DNA of 64,000 nt from the NCBI RefSeq assembly GCF_005670685.2, contig NZ_CP062008.1, positions 2,232,001-2,296,000 on the forward strand, given 5' to 3'. The notes beneath the pieces are model-generated. The model was not told the DNA's origin and did not search any database. It saw only the letters and a list, made by a program, of their open reading frames with translations. This DNA comes from Mycolicibacterium mucogenicum DSM 44124. Its GTDB lineage: Bacteria > Actinomycetota > Actinomycetes > Mycobacteriales > Mycobacteriaceae. The stretch's first letter is position 1, and each line of letters begins with the position of its first letter. Positions 44,042 through 51,006 of this stretch are shown here, piece after piece. The translations under genes were made by a program, and so were the position numbers.

Positions 44042-44824
44042 TCAGCAGTGCGCGCCGCCGTCGATGCGGATCTCGGTGCCGGTGAGGAACGCGCCGTCAT
44101 CGGAAGCCGCCATGGCGACCACTGCGGCGACCGCGCTGGGATCACCCAGGTTCGCGTCGTTGCCGGTGTTGAGCATCGGGACCTGCTTGGTCCACAGCCC
44201 ATAGTCGGTGCCTTCGGGCATCTTGGCGAACGTGCCGTTGGCCAGCGGGGTCGAGACACCGCCGGGCTGGATGTTCACGGCGCGCAGCCCCTTCTTGGCG
44301 TACTCGAGCGCCAGCGAATGGGTGAAGCTCAGGATGCCGCCCTTGCTGGCCGAGTAGGCCGACATGTACGGGTGGGCGTAGCTAGCCGAGGTCGAGGTGA
44401 AGTTGATGACCACGCCGCGCCCCGATTCCAGCAGGGCCGGCAGGGCCTGGCGGGTCATCAGGAAAGTGCCGGTGAGGTTGACCGCGATGATGCGGTTCCA
44501 GTCGGCCAGGGTGGTTTCATGGGTGTGCGAGCAGGTTTCGATCGCGGCCACGTTGACCAGCACGTCCAGGCCGCCCATGCCGGCGATCGCGGCATCGACG
44601 CCCTTGGTGACGTCCTCTTCGGACGAGATGTCGAGGACCGTGGTCGTCAGACGCGCTGCGGTGCCGGCTTTTTCGGCGGCTTCCCGGGTGCGGGCCAGCC
44701 CTTCGGCGGAGATGTCGCACGCGACGATGGTGCCGCCCTCGTCGAGCAGTCGGGCCACGGTGGCCTGGCCGATGCCTGACCCGGCGCCGGTCACGATGAC
44801 CCGGCGGTCGCTGAATCTATCCAT
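44042..44824 (-). CDS. Short-chain dehydrogenase/reductase
   Basis: The 260-residue classical SDR has VIVTGAGSGIGQATVARLLDEGG (cofactor site), DVLVNVAAIETC (NAG region, here NVAA), FTSTSASYAHPYMSAYSASKGGILSF (Ser and YxxxK) and NIQPGGVSTPL. The ATG at 44824 follows AAAGGA and begins MDRFSDRRVIVTG. It converges with the previous SDR with 24 bases between the stops. It lies downstream of the beta-propeller gene on the same strand, 84 bases away, and could share its transcript. Substrate unknown. Confidence 0.87.
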   Translation of the reverse strand: MDRFSDRRVIVTGAGSGIGQATVARLLDEGGTIVACDISAEGLARTREAAEKAGTAARLTTTVLDISSEEDVTKGVDAAIAGMGGLDVLVNVAAIETCSHTHETTLADWNRIIAVNLTGTFLMTRQALPALLESGRGVVINFTSTSASYAHPYMSAYSASKGGILSFTHSLALEYAKKGLRAVNIQPGGVSTPLANGTFAKMPEGTDYGLWTKQVPMLNTGNDANLGDPSAVAAVVAMAASDDGAFLTGTEIRIDGGAHC

Positions 44825-44908
44825 GCTGCAAGTCCTTTCGTTGCCGAAGGATTCTTGCGGCACCCGTGCCCGGCGGGACGGCCGGTGCCCGGTCACCGGG
44901 ATGCCTTC

Positions 44909-45853
44909 TCAACCTGCGGTCGGCGTGAGTTTGTGGACGGTGCCGAAGAGGTCCGTGCTGTACAGCGCGAGGGGATCCCAGCCGGTGCCCGCGCCGAAGC
45001 GCACCGAGGTGCTGCCGAACATCCCCGAGGCCAGAATGCATGCGGCGTGGTGGTCGGGGTCGATGCGGACGATGTCGCCGCCGTCCATCGCCAGGTAGAT
45101 GAGGCCGTCCGGGCCGACCGTGAGGTCGTCGGGGAACCCGAACAGCCCGAACAGGCCCAGGTTGACGGTGCGGATGTGGGTGGGATCGTTGACGTCCACG
45201 ATGGCCAGGGTGCTGACGGGGTGCAGGTCCATCGACGCGATGACGGCGTTGTGCGCGGCGTCGTATGTCAGGCCATTGGCCATGGTCACCGACGGCGCGA
45301 GGCGGGTTTCGCGGGTGCCGTCGGCGCTGATCCTGGTCAGTCCGGTGGTCCAGCCGATGTTGCGGGAGACGACGAATGAGCCGTCGGGTAACCGGACCAT
45401 GCCGTTGGGCATCGTGAGCTTGGTCGCGATCGTCGTCAGGGCGCCGGTGCCGAGGTCCACACGGGCGATGCTGCCGTCCTTGCTGCCGAAGACGCCGGAG
45501 AGAAAGTTGTTGCCGGTGGTGAAGTACGCCGCCCCGTCGGCGACGGTGATGCTGCCCGGCGCAGCAACATTCGGTACGAGGGTGCTGCCCTTGCCGTCGG
45601 GCGTGAGGCGGTACAGCTGGCCCGAAGTGCCGACGGTGCGCGAGACGAGCATGGTGCCGGCACCGTCGAATGCGAGGTTCTCCAGCGAGCCCAGTCCGCT
45701 CGCGACGGTGGTGGCCCGCCACGGGCAGCGGGTGATCGCCACGGCGGACGCGGGTGCCGGCGGTGTGCCGATGACGGCCAGCAGCGCCAGCGCCACGGTC
45801 GATGCCAGGCGGGCGACGGCGGCGCGTCTGCGGTGTCGTACCTCACGGACCAT
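44909..45853 (-). CDS. Secreted SMP-30/gluconolactonase-like beta-propeller protein
   Basis: The 314-residue protein has an arginine-rich N-terminus and a signal peptide ending near SAVA (AVARLASTVALALLAVIGTPPAPASA). The mature part has repeated propeller strands such as GSLENLAFDGAGTMLVSRTV, LTMPNGMVRLPDGSFVVSRNI, TMANGLTYDAAHNAVIASMD and DDLTVGPDGLIYLAMDGG. These match the SMP-30/LRE fold with lactonase or strictosidine-synthase-like members. The substrate is unknown; hydrolysis of a lactone outside the cell is one option. The start is fixed by GGAGGAAG, 5 bases before the ATG. A TetR gene is divergent. Confidence 0.82.
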   Translation of the reverse strand: MVREVRHRRRAAVARLASTVALALLAVIGTPPAPASAVAITRCPWRATTVASGLGSLENLAFDGAGTMLVSRTVGTSGQLYRLTPDGKGSTLVPNVAAPGSITVADGAAYFTTGNNFLSGVFGSKDGSIARVDLGTGALTTIATKLTMPNGMVRLPDGSFVVSRNIGWTTGLTRISADGTRETRLAPSVTMANGLTYDAAHNAVIASMDLHPVSTLAIVDVNDPTHIRTVNLGLFGLFGFPDDLTVGPDGLIYLAMDGGDIVRIDPDHHAACILASGMFGSTSVRFGAGTGWDPLALYSTDLFGTVHKLTPTAG

Positions 45854-45899
45854 CGTCTTCCTCCGCACCCAGTCACCCGGCGTCCCGCACCTGATCCAT

Positions 45900-45925
45900 G
45901 TGCGAGTACGTCGTCGTACTCGCAC
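45900..45925. promoter_or_regulatory. Operator 1 in the propeller/TetR divergent promoter
   Basis: A perfect dyad with 11-bp arms around TCGT; the core is GAGTACG-N4-CGTACTC (45904-45921). A second site with the same core lies 31 bases away. Together they mark the binding sites of the divergent TetR regulator. Confidence 0.7.
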
Positions 45926-45934
45926 GTCAGGGGA

Positions 45935-45952
45935 CAGTACGATAACGTACTG
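45935..45952. promoter_or_regulatory. Operator 2 in the propeller/TetR divergent promoter, overlapping the tetR -10
   Basis: CAGTACG-ATAA-CGTACTG, a perfect 7-bp-arm dyad, covers the -10 hexamer TAACGT (45943-45948) that lies 6 bases before the tetR ATG. Binding here would block the tetR promoter directly, so autorepression is likely. Confidence 0.7.
45943..45948 (+). promoter_or_regulatory. -10 hexamer (TAACGT) for the TetR gene
   Basis: Six bases before the ATG at 45955, inside operator 2; leaderless layout. Confidence 0.4.
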
Positions 45953-45954
45953 GG

Positions 45955-46569
45955 ATGCGCAACACGGAGGTCGAGAGCAGCGAACCGGCCGGCGAGTCGC
46001 CCGACGTGGCCCGTCAGCGGTTCGTCGACGCCCTCGCGGCGTTGATTGCCGAACGCGGCTACGCCGCGACGTCCGTCGTCGACATCGTGCGGGTGGCGCA
46101 GGCCTCGAAGACCACCTTCTACCTGCACTTCGCGAACAAGCAGGAGTGCTACCTCGCGTTGCTGGCCTCGGTGACCGACGATCTGGTCGCCGACATCCGG
46201 GCGGCCGTCGACTCAGATGCGCACTGGCACAATCAGATTCGCCAGATGTTCACTGCCTACATCGCGCATCTCACAGCACGGCCGGCGATTTCACTGAGCT
46301 GGATTCGCGACCTGCCCGCGTTGGGGGCCGCCGCCCGTCCGATCCAGCGGCGAAACTTCGCCGAACTCGCCGCTCTGCTAAGCGAACTCGCCACCAACCC
46401 AGGATTTCAGCGGGCCGGGCTGCCGCCCGTCACCAAGCCCAAAGCCGTGATGCTGCTCGCCGGCGTGCGCGAACTCGCCGCGCAGACCGCCGAAGACGAC
46501 CTCGACATCGAGACCGTCATCGGCCCAGCCACCGATATCGCGATCAGCATCCTGGCCGCGGGGCGGTAG
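45955..46569 (+). CDS. TetR family regulator
   Basis: The 204-residue TetR regulator has its helix-turn-helix in YAATSVVDIVRVAQASKTTFYLHFANKQECYLALLASV (about residues 39-76). The C-terminal domain is helical and ends with VIGPATDIAISILAAGR. It is divergent from the secreted beta-propeller gene, with two identical-core operators between, so it likely controls that gene, perhaps the SDR beyond it, and itself. The ligand is unknown. Confidence 0.9.
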   Translation: MRNTEVESSEPAGESPDVARQRFVDALAALIAERGYAATSVVDIVRVAQASKTTFYLHFANKQECYLALLASVTDDLVADIRAAVDSDAHWHNQIRQMFTAYIAHLTARPAISLSWIRDLPALGAAARPIQRRNFAELAALLSELATNPGFQRAGLPPVTKPKAVMLLAGVRELAAQTAEDDLDIETVIGPATDIAISILAAGR

Positions 46570-46575
46570 CCCGGG

Positions 46576-47088
46576 TCAACCGCGGACCGGCACGGCGAGC
46601 GCCCAGGCCAGGACGCCGGTGGCCGCGGTGTTGGCCAGTGCGCGAATCATGTTCCAGCGCACCCACGACGTCTCGAACTGCTGGCGCAGTGACGCCAGAT
46701 CGGCGGGACTACTCGAAGCGGCCGCGGTGGCGAGCTTGTCGTTCAGCGGCACGTTGACCACCGACGTGACGGCGAGGCTGGCGAGGTTGAGGGCCAGGCC
46801 GATGCCGATCCAGATCAGTACGGGCCGGGCGCCGGGCTTGAGGTAGAACGCCCCGGCCAGCGCGGTGAAGCCGACCGATCCGAGGAAGGCCAGCAGGAAC
46901 GGCGGATTGACGATGACGACGTTGATCTTGTTCATGACGTCGATGAAGGTGCGGTCGTCGAAGGCACCGAGTGCGGGCATCACCGACACGGCATACGCGT
47001 AGTACAGGCCGGCGAGCAGCCCGGAGGACAACAGGGCGACGATGAGCGCCGTCGTGCCGAGCGGCTGGGGGAGCTTGGTGAAGGTCAT
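46576..47088 (-). CDS. DUF1772 (anthrone oxygenase-like) membrane protein
   Basis: The 170-residue protein has four hydrophobic segments: ALIVALLSSGLLAGLYYAYAVSVMP, PPFLLAFLGSVGFTALAGAF, PVLIWIGIGLALNLASLAVTSV and NTAATGVLAWALAVPV. The first segment and NVPLNDKLA with WVRWNMIRALAN match DUF1772. Some members act as anthrone oxygenases or noroxomaritidine-type reductases; no function can be set here. ATG at 47088 is chosen because a -10 match TACCGT lies 6 bases upstream; two more in-frame starts lie at 47124 and 47145. It is divergent from an AraC-type gene. Confidence 0.82.
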   Translation of the reverse strand: MTFTKLPQPLGTTALIVALLSSGLLAGLYYAYAVSVMPALGAFDDRTFIDVMNKINVVIVNPPFLLAFLGSVGFTALAGAFYLKPGARPVLIWIGIGLALNLASLAVTSVVNVPLNDKLATAAASSSPADLASLRQQFETSWVRWNMIRALANTAATGVLAWALAVPVRG

Positions 47089-47094
47089 GAGCTG

Positions 47095-47100
47095 ACGGTA
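47095..47100 (-). promoter_or_regulatory. -10 hexamer (TACCGT on the minus strand) for the DUF1772 gene
   Basis: Six bases before the ATG at 47088; supports this start and a leaderless transcript. Confidence 0.4.
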
Positions 47101-47133
47101 TTGACCGGAGGTTGGACGTTCCATCGTCAAAAG

Positions 47134-47153
47134 GCTCACTTCCATACGTGAGC
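47134..47153. promoter_or_regulatory. Inverted repeat GCTCAC-N8-GTGAGC between DUF1772 and AraC genes
   Basis: A hyphenated 6-bp dyad lies upstream of both divergent -10 elements, 20 bases from that of araC. Position suggests control of both promoters; AraC proteins more often use direct repeats, so the link is weak. Confidence 0.35.
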
Positions 47154-47172
47154 GTCTACATCGGCGGTCGTC

Positions 47173-47178
47173 TACCGT
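47173..47178 (+). promoter_or_regulatory. -10 hexamer (TACCGT) for the AraC-type gene
   Basis: Six bases before the GTG at 47185; leaderless layout, identical hexamer to the divergent gene. Confidence 0.4.
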
Positions 47179-47184
47179 GGATGC

Positions 47185-48111
47185 GTGGACGCCCTGGCCG
47201 GGTTATTGGAGGGGCCACGTGCCCGTGGCGCATTTCTGATGCGGTCGTTGCTCGACCCGCCGTGGTCGCTGCGCGTGCAGGACCAGGCTCCGCTCACCAT
47301 CGTGGTGGTCGCCCGCGGGTCGGCGACCGTCCTGCCGGATGGCGCCGCCGGCCACCGACTCGAGGCGGGCGACATCGCGGTCTTCCGCGGACCCGACTGC
47401 TACACCGTCGCCGATGACGCGGCCACCGCACCCGAAGTCGTCGTGCACCCGGGGCAGGTCACCACGACCATCGACGGGGAACCACTGTGTGAGGCACTGA
47501 GTCTGGGAATCCGCAGCTGGGGCACCCGCCCCGATGCGCAGACCTTGTTGATCACCGGCACCTACGAAGAAGTGGGGGCGGTCTGCCGGCGGCTACTGAC
47601 CGCGTTGCCGCCGCTTGTGGTGGTCCGGCGGGGCGAGCTCAACACCATGCTGGTCGATCTGCTGCTCGACGAGATGTCGCGCGATGAGCCGGCCCAAGGT
47701 GCGGTGCTCGACCGAATGCTCGATCTGCTCACCATTGCCGCGTTGCGCAGCTGGTTCTCCCGTGCCGAGGCGCCGGCCTGGTACCGCGCGTATCGAGATC
47801 CTCAGGTGGGCACGGCACTTCGGCTCATCGAGAACAACCCGGCACATCCCTGGACCGTGGGGTCGCTGGCCGCCGAGGTCGGGCTGTCCCGGGCGGCACT
47901 GGCGCGGCGCTTCACCCAACTCGTCGGCGAGCCACCGATGGCTTTGCTGACCGAGATTCGCCTGGCGCTGGCCGTCGACCTGCTACGCGGCTCCGATGCC
48001 ACCATCGAAGCCGTCGCCGGCCGCGTGGGCTATGGCACCGCCTTCGCGCTGAGCACCGCGATCAAGCGCCGTTACGGCATGAGCCCCAAGGCAATCCGCG
48101 CCCAGGGGTAG
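47185..48111 (+). CDS. AraC family transcriptional regulator
   Basis: The 308-residue regulator has an N-terminal cupin domain (GAFLMRSLLDPPWSLRVQDQAPLTIVVVARGSATVL, about residues 14-110). The C-terminal AraC domain has two helix-turn-helix units: WTVGSLAAEVGLSRAALARRFTQLVGEPPMALLTEIRL and TIEAVAGRVGYGTAFALSTAIKRRYGMSPKAIR (about residues 225-305). Cupin-AraC proteins of this type respond to small molecules. The divergent DUF1772 gene is the most likely target. Its stop lies 12 bases from the convergent SDR stop. Confidence 0.9.
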   Translation: MDALAGLLEGPRARGAFLMRSLLDPPWSLRVQDQAPLTIVVVARGSATVLPDGAAGHRLEAGDIAVFRGPDCYTVADDAATAPEVVVHPGQVTTTIDGEPLCEALSLGIRSWGTRPDAQTLLITGTYEEVGAVCRRLLTALPPLVVVRRGELNTMLVDLLLDEMSRDEPAQGAVLDRMLDLLTIAALRSWFSRAEAPAWYRAYRDPQVGTALRLIENNPAHPWTVGSLAAEVGLSRAALARRFTQLVGEPPMALLTEIRLALAVDLLRGSDATIEAVAGRVGYGTAFALSTAIKRRYGMSPKAIRAQG

Positions 48112-48123
48112 CCCGGAGGGCGG

Positions 48124-48978
48124 TCAGCGGGTCTTGGCGAAGCGGCGGTGCCGCCACACGTACCGCGGAATGCCGCGCAGGGGAACACCCTTGGGCCAGT
48201 CGTCGGGCCGGAAGTAGGCATCGGTGCCGCCGTCGACGAAAATGACGCTGCCGCAGAGGAAGTCGGCGGAGTCCGACAGCATGAAGGTGATCCAGTTGGC
48301 GAGGTGCACGGGATCGCCGAAGTTGCCGGTCGGGATCGGGAAGGCACGAACGGCCTTGCCCTCACGCGGCGAATCGAGCTGCGCCTGCAGCAGTGGGGTC
48401 ATGATGGCGCCGGGCGCCAGGACGTTCAGCCGGATGCCGCGGCCCGCCCAGTCGGCCGTCACCGCGGTCTGCCGGACCCAGCGGGCCACGGCGATCTTGG
48501 ACGCGGCGTACATGAGCGCGGAGGCGCCGCCGCCGAAGAACCGCACGGCGCGGGCCGCGCGGTCGGCGTCGCCGGCCAGCAGCGCGCGGATGGCGTGGTG
48601 GGGGACCGCGGGCACCGTTGTGCTCGAGTTGCTGCCCAGTGCAACGACTTTCGCGTTGCCCGCGGCCGCCAGGGCCGGCTGCCAGGCCGTCAGCAGGTCG
48701 ACGGTGCCGAGGTAGTTGATCTGGGCGATCAGGCGCGCGCGATCGGCGCCGGCCCCGGGTCCGATCCCGGCTGCGAGCACGGCACCGTCGAGCGTGCCTT
48801 CGGACAGTTCCAGCACCCGGGTGGCGGCGGTACGTCGGCCGTCGGCGGTCGACAGGTCCGCGATGACGTCGGCGTCCTTGAGGTCGACACCGATCACCGT
48901 ATGGCCCTGAGCGCGTAGCTGTTTGGCCGCCTGGTATCCCATGCCGGATGCCGAACCGGTCACAGCGTAGGTGCCGAT
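48124..48978 (-). CDS. Short-chain dehydrogenase/reductase, possible ATC start
   Basis: The SDR has VTGSASGMGYQAAKQLRAQGHTVIGVDL (cofactor site), AAGIG, catalytic Ser in ALGSNSSTTV and YAASKIAVARWV, and a terminal domain longer than usual, ending WRHRRFAKTR. The first canonical start is GTG at 48963 (279 residues), but this removes the first beta-strand; the frame upstream encodes IIIGTYAV before TGSAS. No ATG, GTG or TTG occurs in frame between the preceding stop (same frame) and 48963. GAGGAG at 48985-48990 lies 6 bases before an ATC at 48978, which would give MGTYAVTGSASGMG. I list 48978 as the likely start; 48963 is the conservative one. Possible 3-alpha-HSD/carbonyl reductase-like activity; substrate unknown. 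Confidence 0.8.
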   Translation of the reverse strand: MGTYAVTGSASGMGYQAAKQLRAQGHTVIGVDLKDADVIADLSTADGRRTAATRVLELSEGTLDGAVLAAGIGPGAGADRARLIAQINYLGTVDLLTAWQPALAAAGNAKVVALGSNSSTTVPAVPHHAIRALLAGDADRAARAVRFFGGGASALMYAASKIAVARWVRQTAVTADWAGRGIRLNVLAPGAIMTPLLQAQLDSPREGKAVRAFPIPTGNFGDPVHLANWITFMLSDSADFLCGSVIFVDGGTDAYFRPDDWPKGVPLRGIPRYVWRHRRFAKTR

Positions 48979-49011
48979 GATGATCTCCTCGATTGGTGGG
49001 GGAATCGCCGT

Positions 49012-49920
49012 CTAGTCGGCGAGCAACTTGGTCAGTGCGTCGGCGACGTCGCGACGGGCACGATGCGCGATGTCGAGCACCGGCATGGTCAGGAAACCGT
49101 GGATGGCTCCGTAGTACAGCTCGGTCACCGGTACGTCGGCCGCGCGCAGTGCCTCGGCGTAGGCGAGGGCCTCGTCGCGCATCGGGTCATAGCCGGTGAC
49201 CACGAGCACGGCCGGGGCGACGCCTTCGACGGACGCGGACAGTGGTGCCGCATAGGGGTTTTCGCGGTCGGTGGTGTTGGGCACGTACTGGTCCCAGTAC
49301 CACTGCATGGCGGCGGTGGTGTTGTAGTAGCCGGTGCGGAACTCGTGGTACGAGCCGTAGGTGAAGTCGGCGGTCAGCACCGGGTAGAGCAGGACCTGCG
49401 CGGCCAGCGGCGCGCCGCCGCGGTCGCGGGTCATCAGCGCGGTGACCGCGGAGAGATTGCCGCCGGCGCTGTCGCCGCCGACCACGAGCTTCGCCGGGTC
49501 GCCGCCGAGTTCGGCGGCATGGGCGGCGGCCCACTGGGTCACGGCGTAGACGTCTTCGGCGGCGGCCGGCCACTGATGTTCGGGCGCCAGCCGGTAGTCC
49601 ACCGAAACCACCACGGCGGGAATCGAATTCGCGAAACTGCGGCACAGCCCGTCGTGCGAGTCCAGGTCGCAGAAGACGAAGCCGCCGCCGTGCGCGAACA
49701 CGAAGATCGGCAGCGGACCGTCAGTCGCGGGGCGGTAGATACGGACTCCGATGCCGTCAACCTCTGTGTTGGTGACGGAGGCGACCGCCTCGGGTTCGGC
49801 AGGTGCCACGAACCGCGCGCGAATGGCGGCGCGCGCCTGCGCCCCGGTCATGTTCGGCAGGTCGGGGAAGCCGCTGTTGAGTGCCTCGAGGAGGCCGGCG
49901 ATCTGGGGGTCCAGGCTCAT
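49012..49920 (-). CDS. Alpha/beta hydrolase, hormone-sensitive lipase family esterase
   Basis: The 302-residue esterase has the oxyanion motif FVFAHGGGFVFCD (HGGG, near residue 76), the nucleophile in VVGGDSAGGNLSA (GDSAG, near 150), the acid in VTGYDPMRDEAL and the histidine in GAIHGFLTM (near 275). The order is typical of HSL/acetyl-hydrolase (LipN/Aes) enzymes. It could cleave a steroid or fatty ester of the pathway. It is upstream of the SDR on the same strand and downstream of the iclR gene (31 bases), so it probably belongs to the same transcript. Confidence 0.88.
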   Translation of the reverse strand: MSLDPQIAGLLEALNSGFPDLPNMTGAQARAAIRARFVAPAEPEAVASVTNTEVDGIGVRIYRPATDGPLPIFVFAHGGGFVFCDLDSHDGLCRSFANSIPAVVVSVDYRLAPEHQWPAAAEDVYAVTQWAAAHAAELGGDPAKLVVGGDSAGGNLSAVTALMTRDRGGAPLAAQVLLYPVLTADFTYGSYHEFRTGYYNTTAAMQWYWDQYVPNTTDRENPYAAPLSASVEGVAPAVLVVTGYDPMRDEALAYAEALRAADVPVTELYYGAIHGFLTMPVLDIAHRARRDVADALTKLLAD

Positions 49921-49951
49921 GCGCGATCCGCTAGCGCTACTCGCCGGCGGC

Positions 49952-50752
49952 TCATGCGTACTGCAGCGCCGGGCCCATGCGCAGCGGCCGCATCGGCTGC
50001 AGCGTCGGCGCGACTCGGGAATCCTCGGCGTTGCGCCAGACGCCCATGGCGGTCATGCGCACGGGCGCGGTCAGCTGTTCGAAGGCCATGCGGTTCATTG
50101 GACCACACACCGAGACGGCGGCGACGGCCTCACCCTGGCGACCGATCGGCGCTGCGACACAACCGAATCCGGGCACCGATTCTTCGCGCTCGAAGGCGAC
50201 GCCGTGGGCGTGCACCTTGGCCAGTTCGGTGGCGAGCTGGGCGCGGTTGGCAATCGAGTACTTGGTCTTGCGGCTCATGAGGTCGACCTCGGCGTCCTGG
50301 TTGTAGGCCAGGATCGCCTTGCCGACGGCGGTACAGTGCGCCGGCTGGCGGCCACCAACCCGCGACGGCAGCACGGTCATCATGCCGTTGCCGACCTTCT
50401 CCAGGTAGACGACGTCACCGCCGTCGAGCACGGCGAGATGCACGACGAGGCCGGTGGCGCGGTGCAGTTCGTGCAGCAGCGGGCCGGCGGCCCGGTGCAT
50501 GCGGTCCTGGTGCACGGCGAGCGAGCCGAGCTCCACCAGGCGCATCCCCAGTTCGTAGTCGCGGCCGTTGCGGCGCAGCCAGCGCAGCTGCACGAGGCGC
50601 TCCAGCATCCGGTGGGCAGAGGAACGGGGCAGACCCGTGCGGCGCACGATCTGCGCCAGGGTCAGGCGGCCGGGGCCGTCGAACGCGTCGAGGACCAGCG
50701 AGACCCGGTCGATGACCGCGCTGGGGGTGGTGGATTCGACTGCTGCTGTCAT
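49952..50752 (-). CDS. IclR family transcriptional regulator
   Basis: The 266-residue IclR regulator has an N-terminal winged helix (SAVIDRVSLVLDAFDGPGRLTLAQIVRRTGLPRSSAHRMLERL, about residues 11-54). The ligand domain holds GGRQPAHCTAVGKAILAY and FGCVAAPIGRQGEAVAAVSVCGP. It is followed by the esterase and SDR genes and preceded by the FAD dehydrogenase-dioxygenase-monooxygenase genes, all on the same strand, so it is the obvious regulator of this cluster. A 19-bp palindrome lies just upstream. GGAGG before the ATG at 50752 fixes the start. Confidence 0.9.
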   Translation of the reverse strand: MTAAVESTTPSAVIDRVSLVLDAFDGPGRLTLAQIVRRTGLPRSSAHRMLERLVQLRWLRRNGRDYELGMRLVELGSLAVHQDRMHRAAGPLLHELHRATGLVVHLAVLDGGDVVYLEKVGNGMMTVLPSRVGGRQPAHCTAVGKAILAYNQDAEVDLMSRKTKYSIANRAQLATELAKVHAHGVAFEREESVPGFGCVAAPIGRQGEAVAAVSVCGPMNRMAFEQLTAPVRMTAMGVWRNAEDSRVAPTLQPMRPLRMGPALQYA

Positions 50753-50782
50753 GTCGGCCTCCAAGCTCCGTTGCTCCGTGGG

Positions 50783-50801
50783 ATATTCCTATTAGGAATA
50801 T
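50783..50801. promoter_or_regulatory. 19-bp palindrome upstream of iclR
   Basis: ATATTCCTA-T-TAGGAATAT is a perfect dyad with 9-bp arms, 31 bases upstream of the iclR ATG. IclR regulators bind palindromes of this size near their own promoters, so autoregulation is likely. Confidence 0.65.
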
Positions 50802-50869
50802 GACTGTTTGTATCACACGGCGGTGGGGCTTGTCACACATTTCGCTGGAGCGCGGCAGAATATATGCAC

Positions 50870-50910
50870 GACGAGGCGCCCCGAGCCGGTTTGGCAAGGG
50901 ACGCCTCGTC
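50870..50910. other. Long stem-loop between the FAD dehydrogenase and iclR
   Basis: A 9-bp arm GACGAGGCG (50870-50878) pairs with CGCCTCGTC (50902-50910), extended by CCC (50880-50882) with GGG (50898-50900). It sits after the dehydrogenase stop and before iclR. No U-tract follows on the minus strand, so it could be a weak terminator, a processing site or an operator. Confidence 0.5.
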
Positions 50911-51006
50911 TATCAATTTTGCAGCTCATGGCCCAGATTTGGGACACGATCACGGTGGTTACCGCGGCGGCGACACGCGCGGTGACGACACGCGGAACCT
51001 GAGGTT

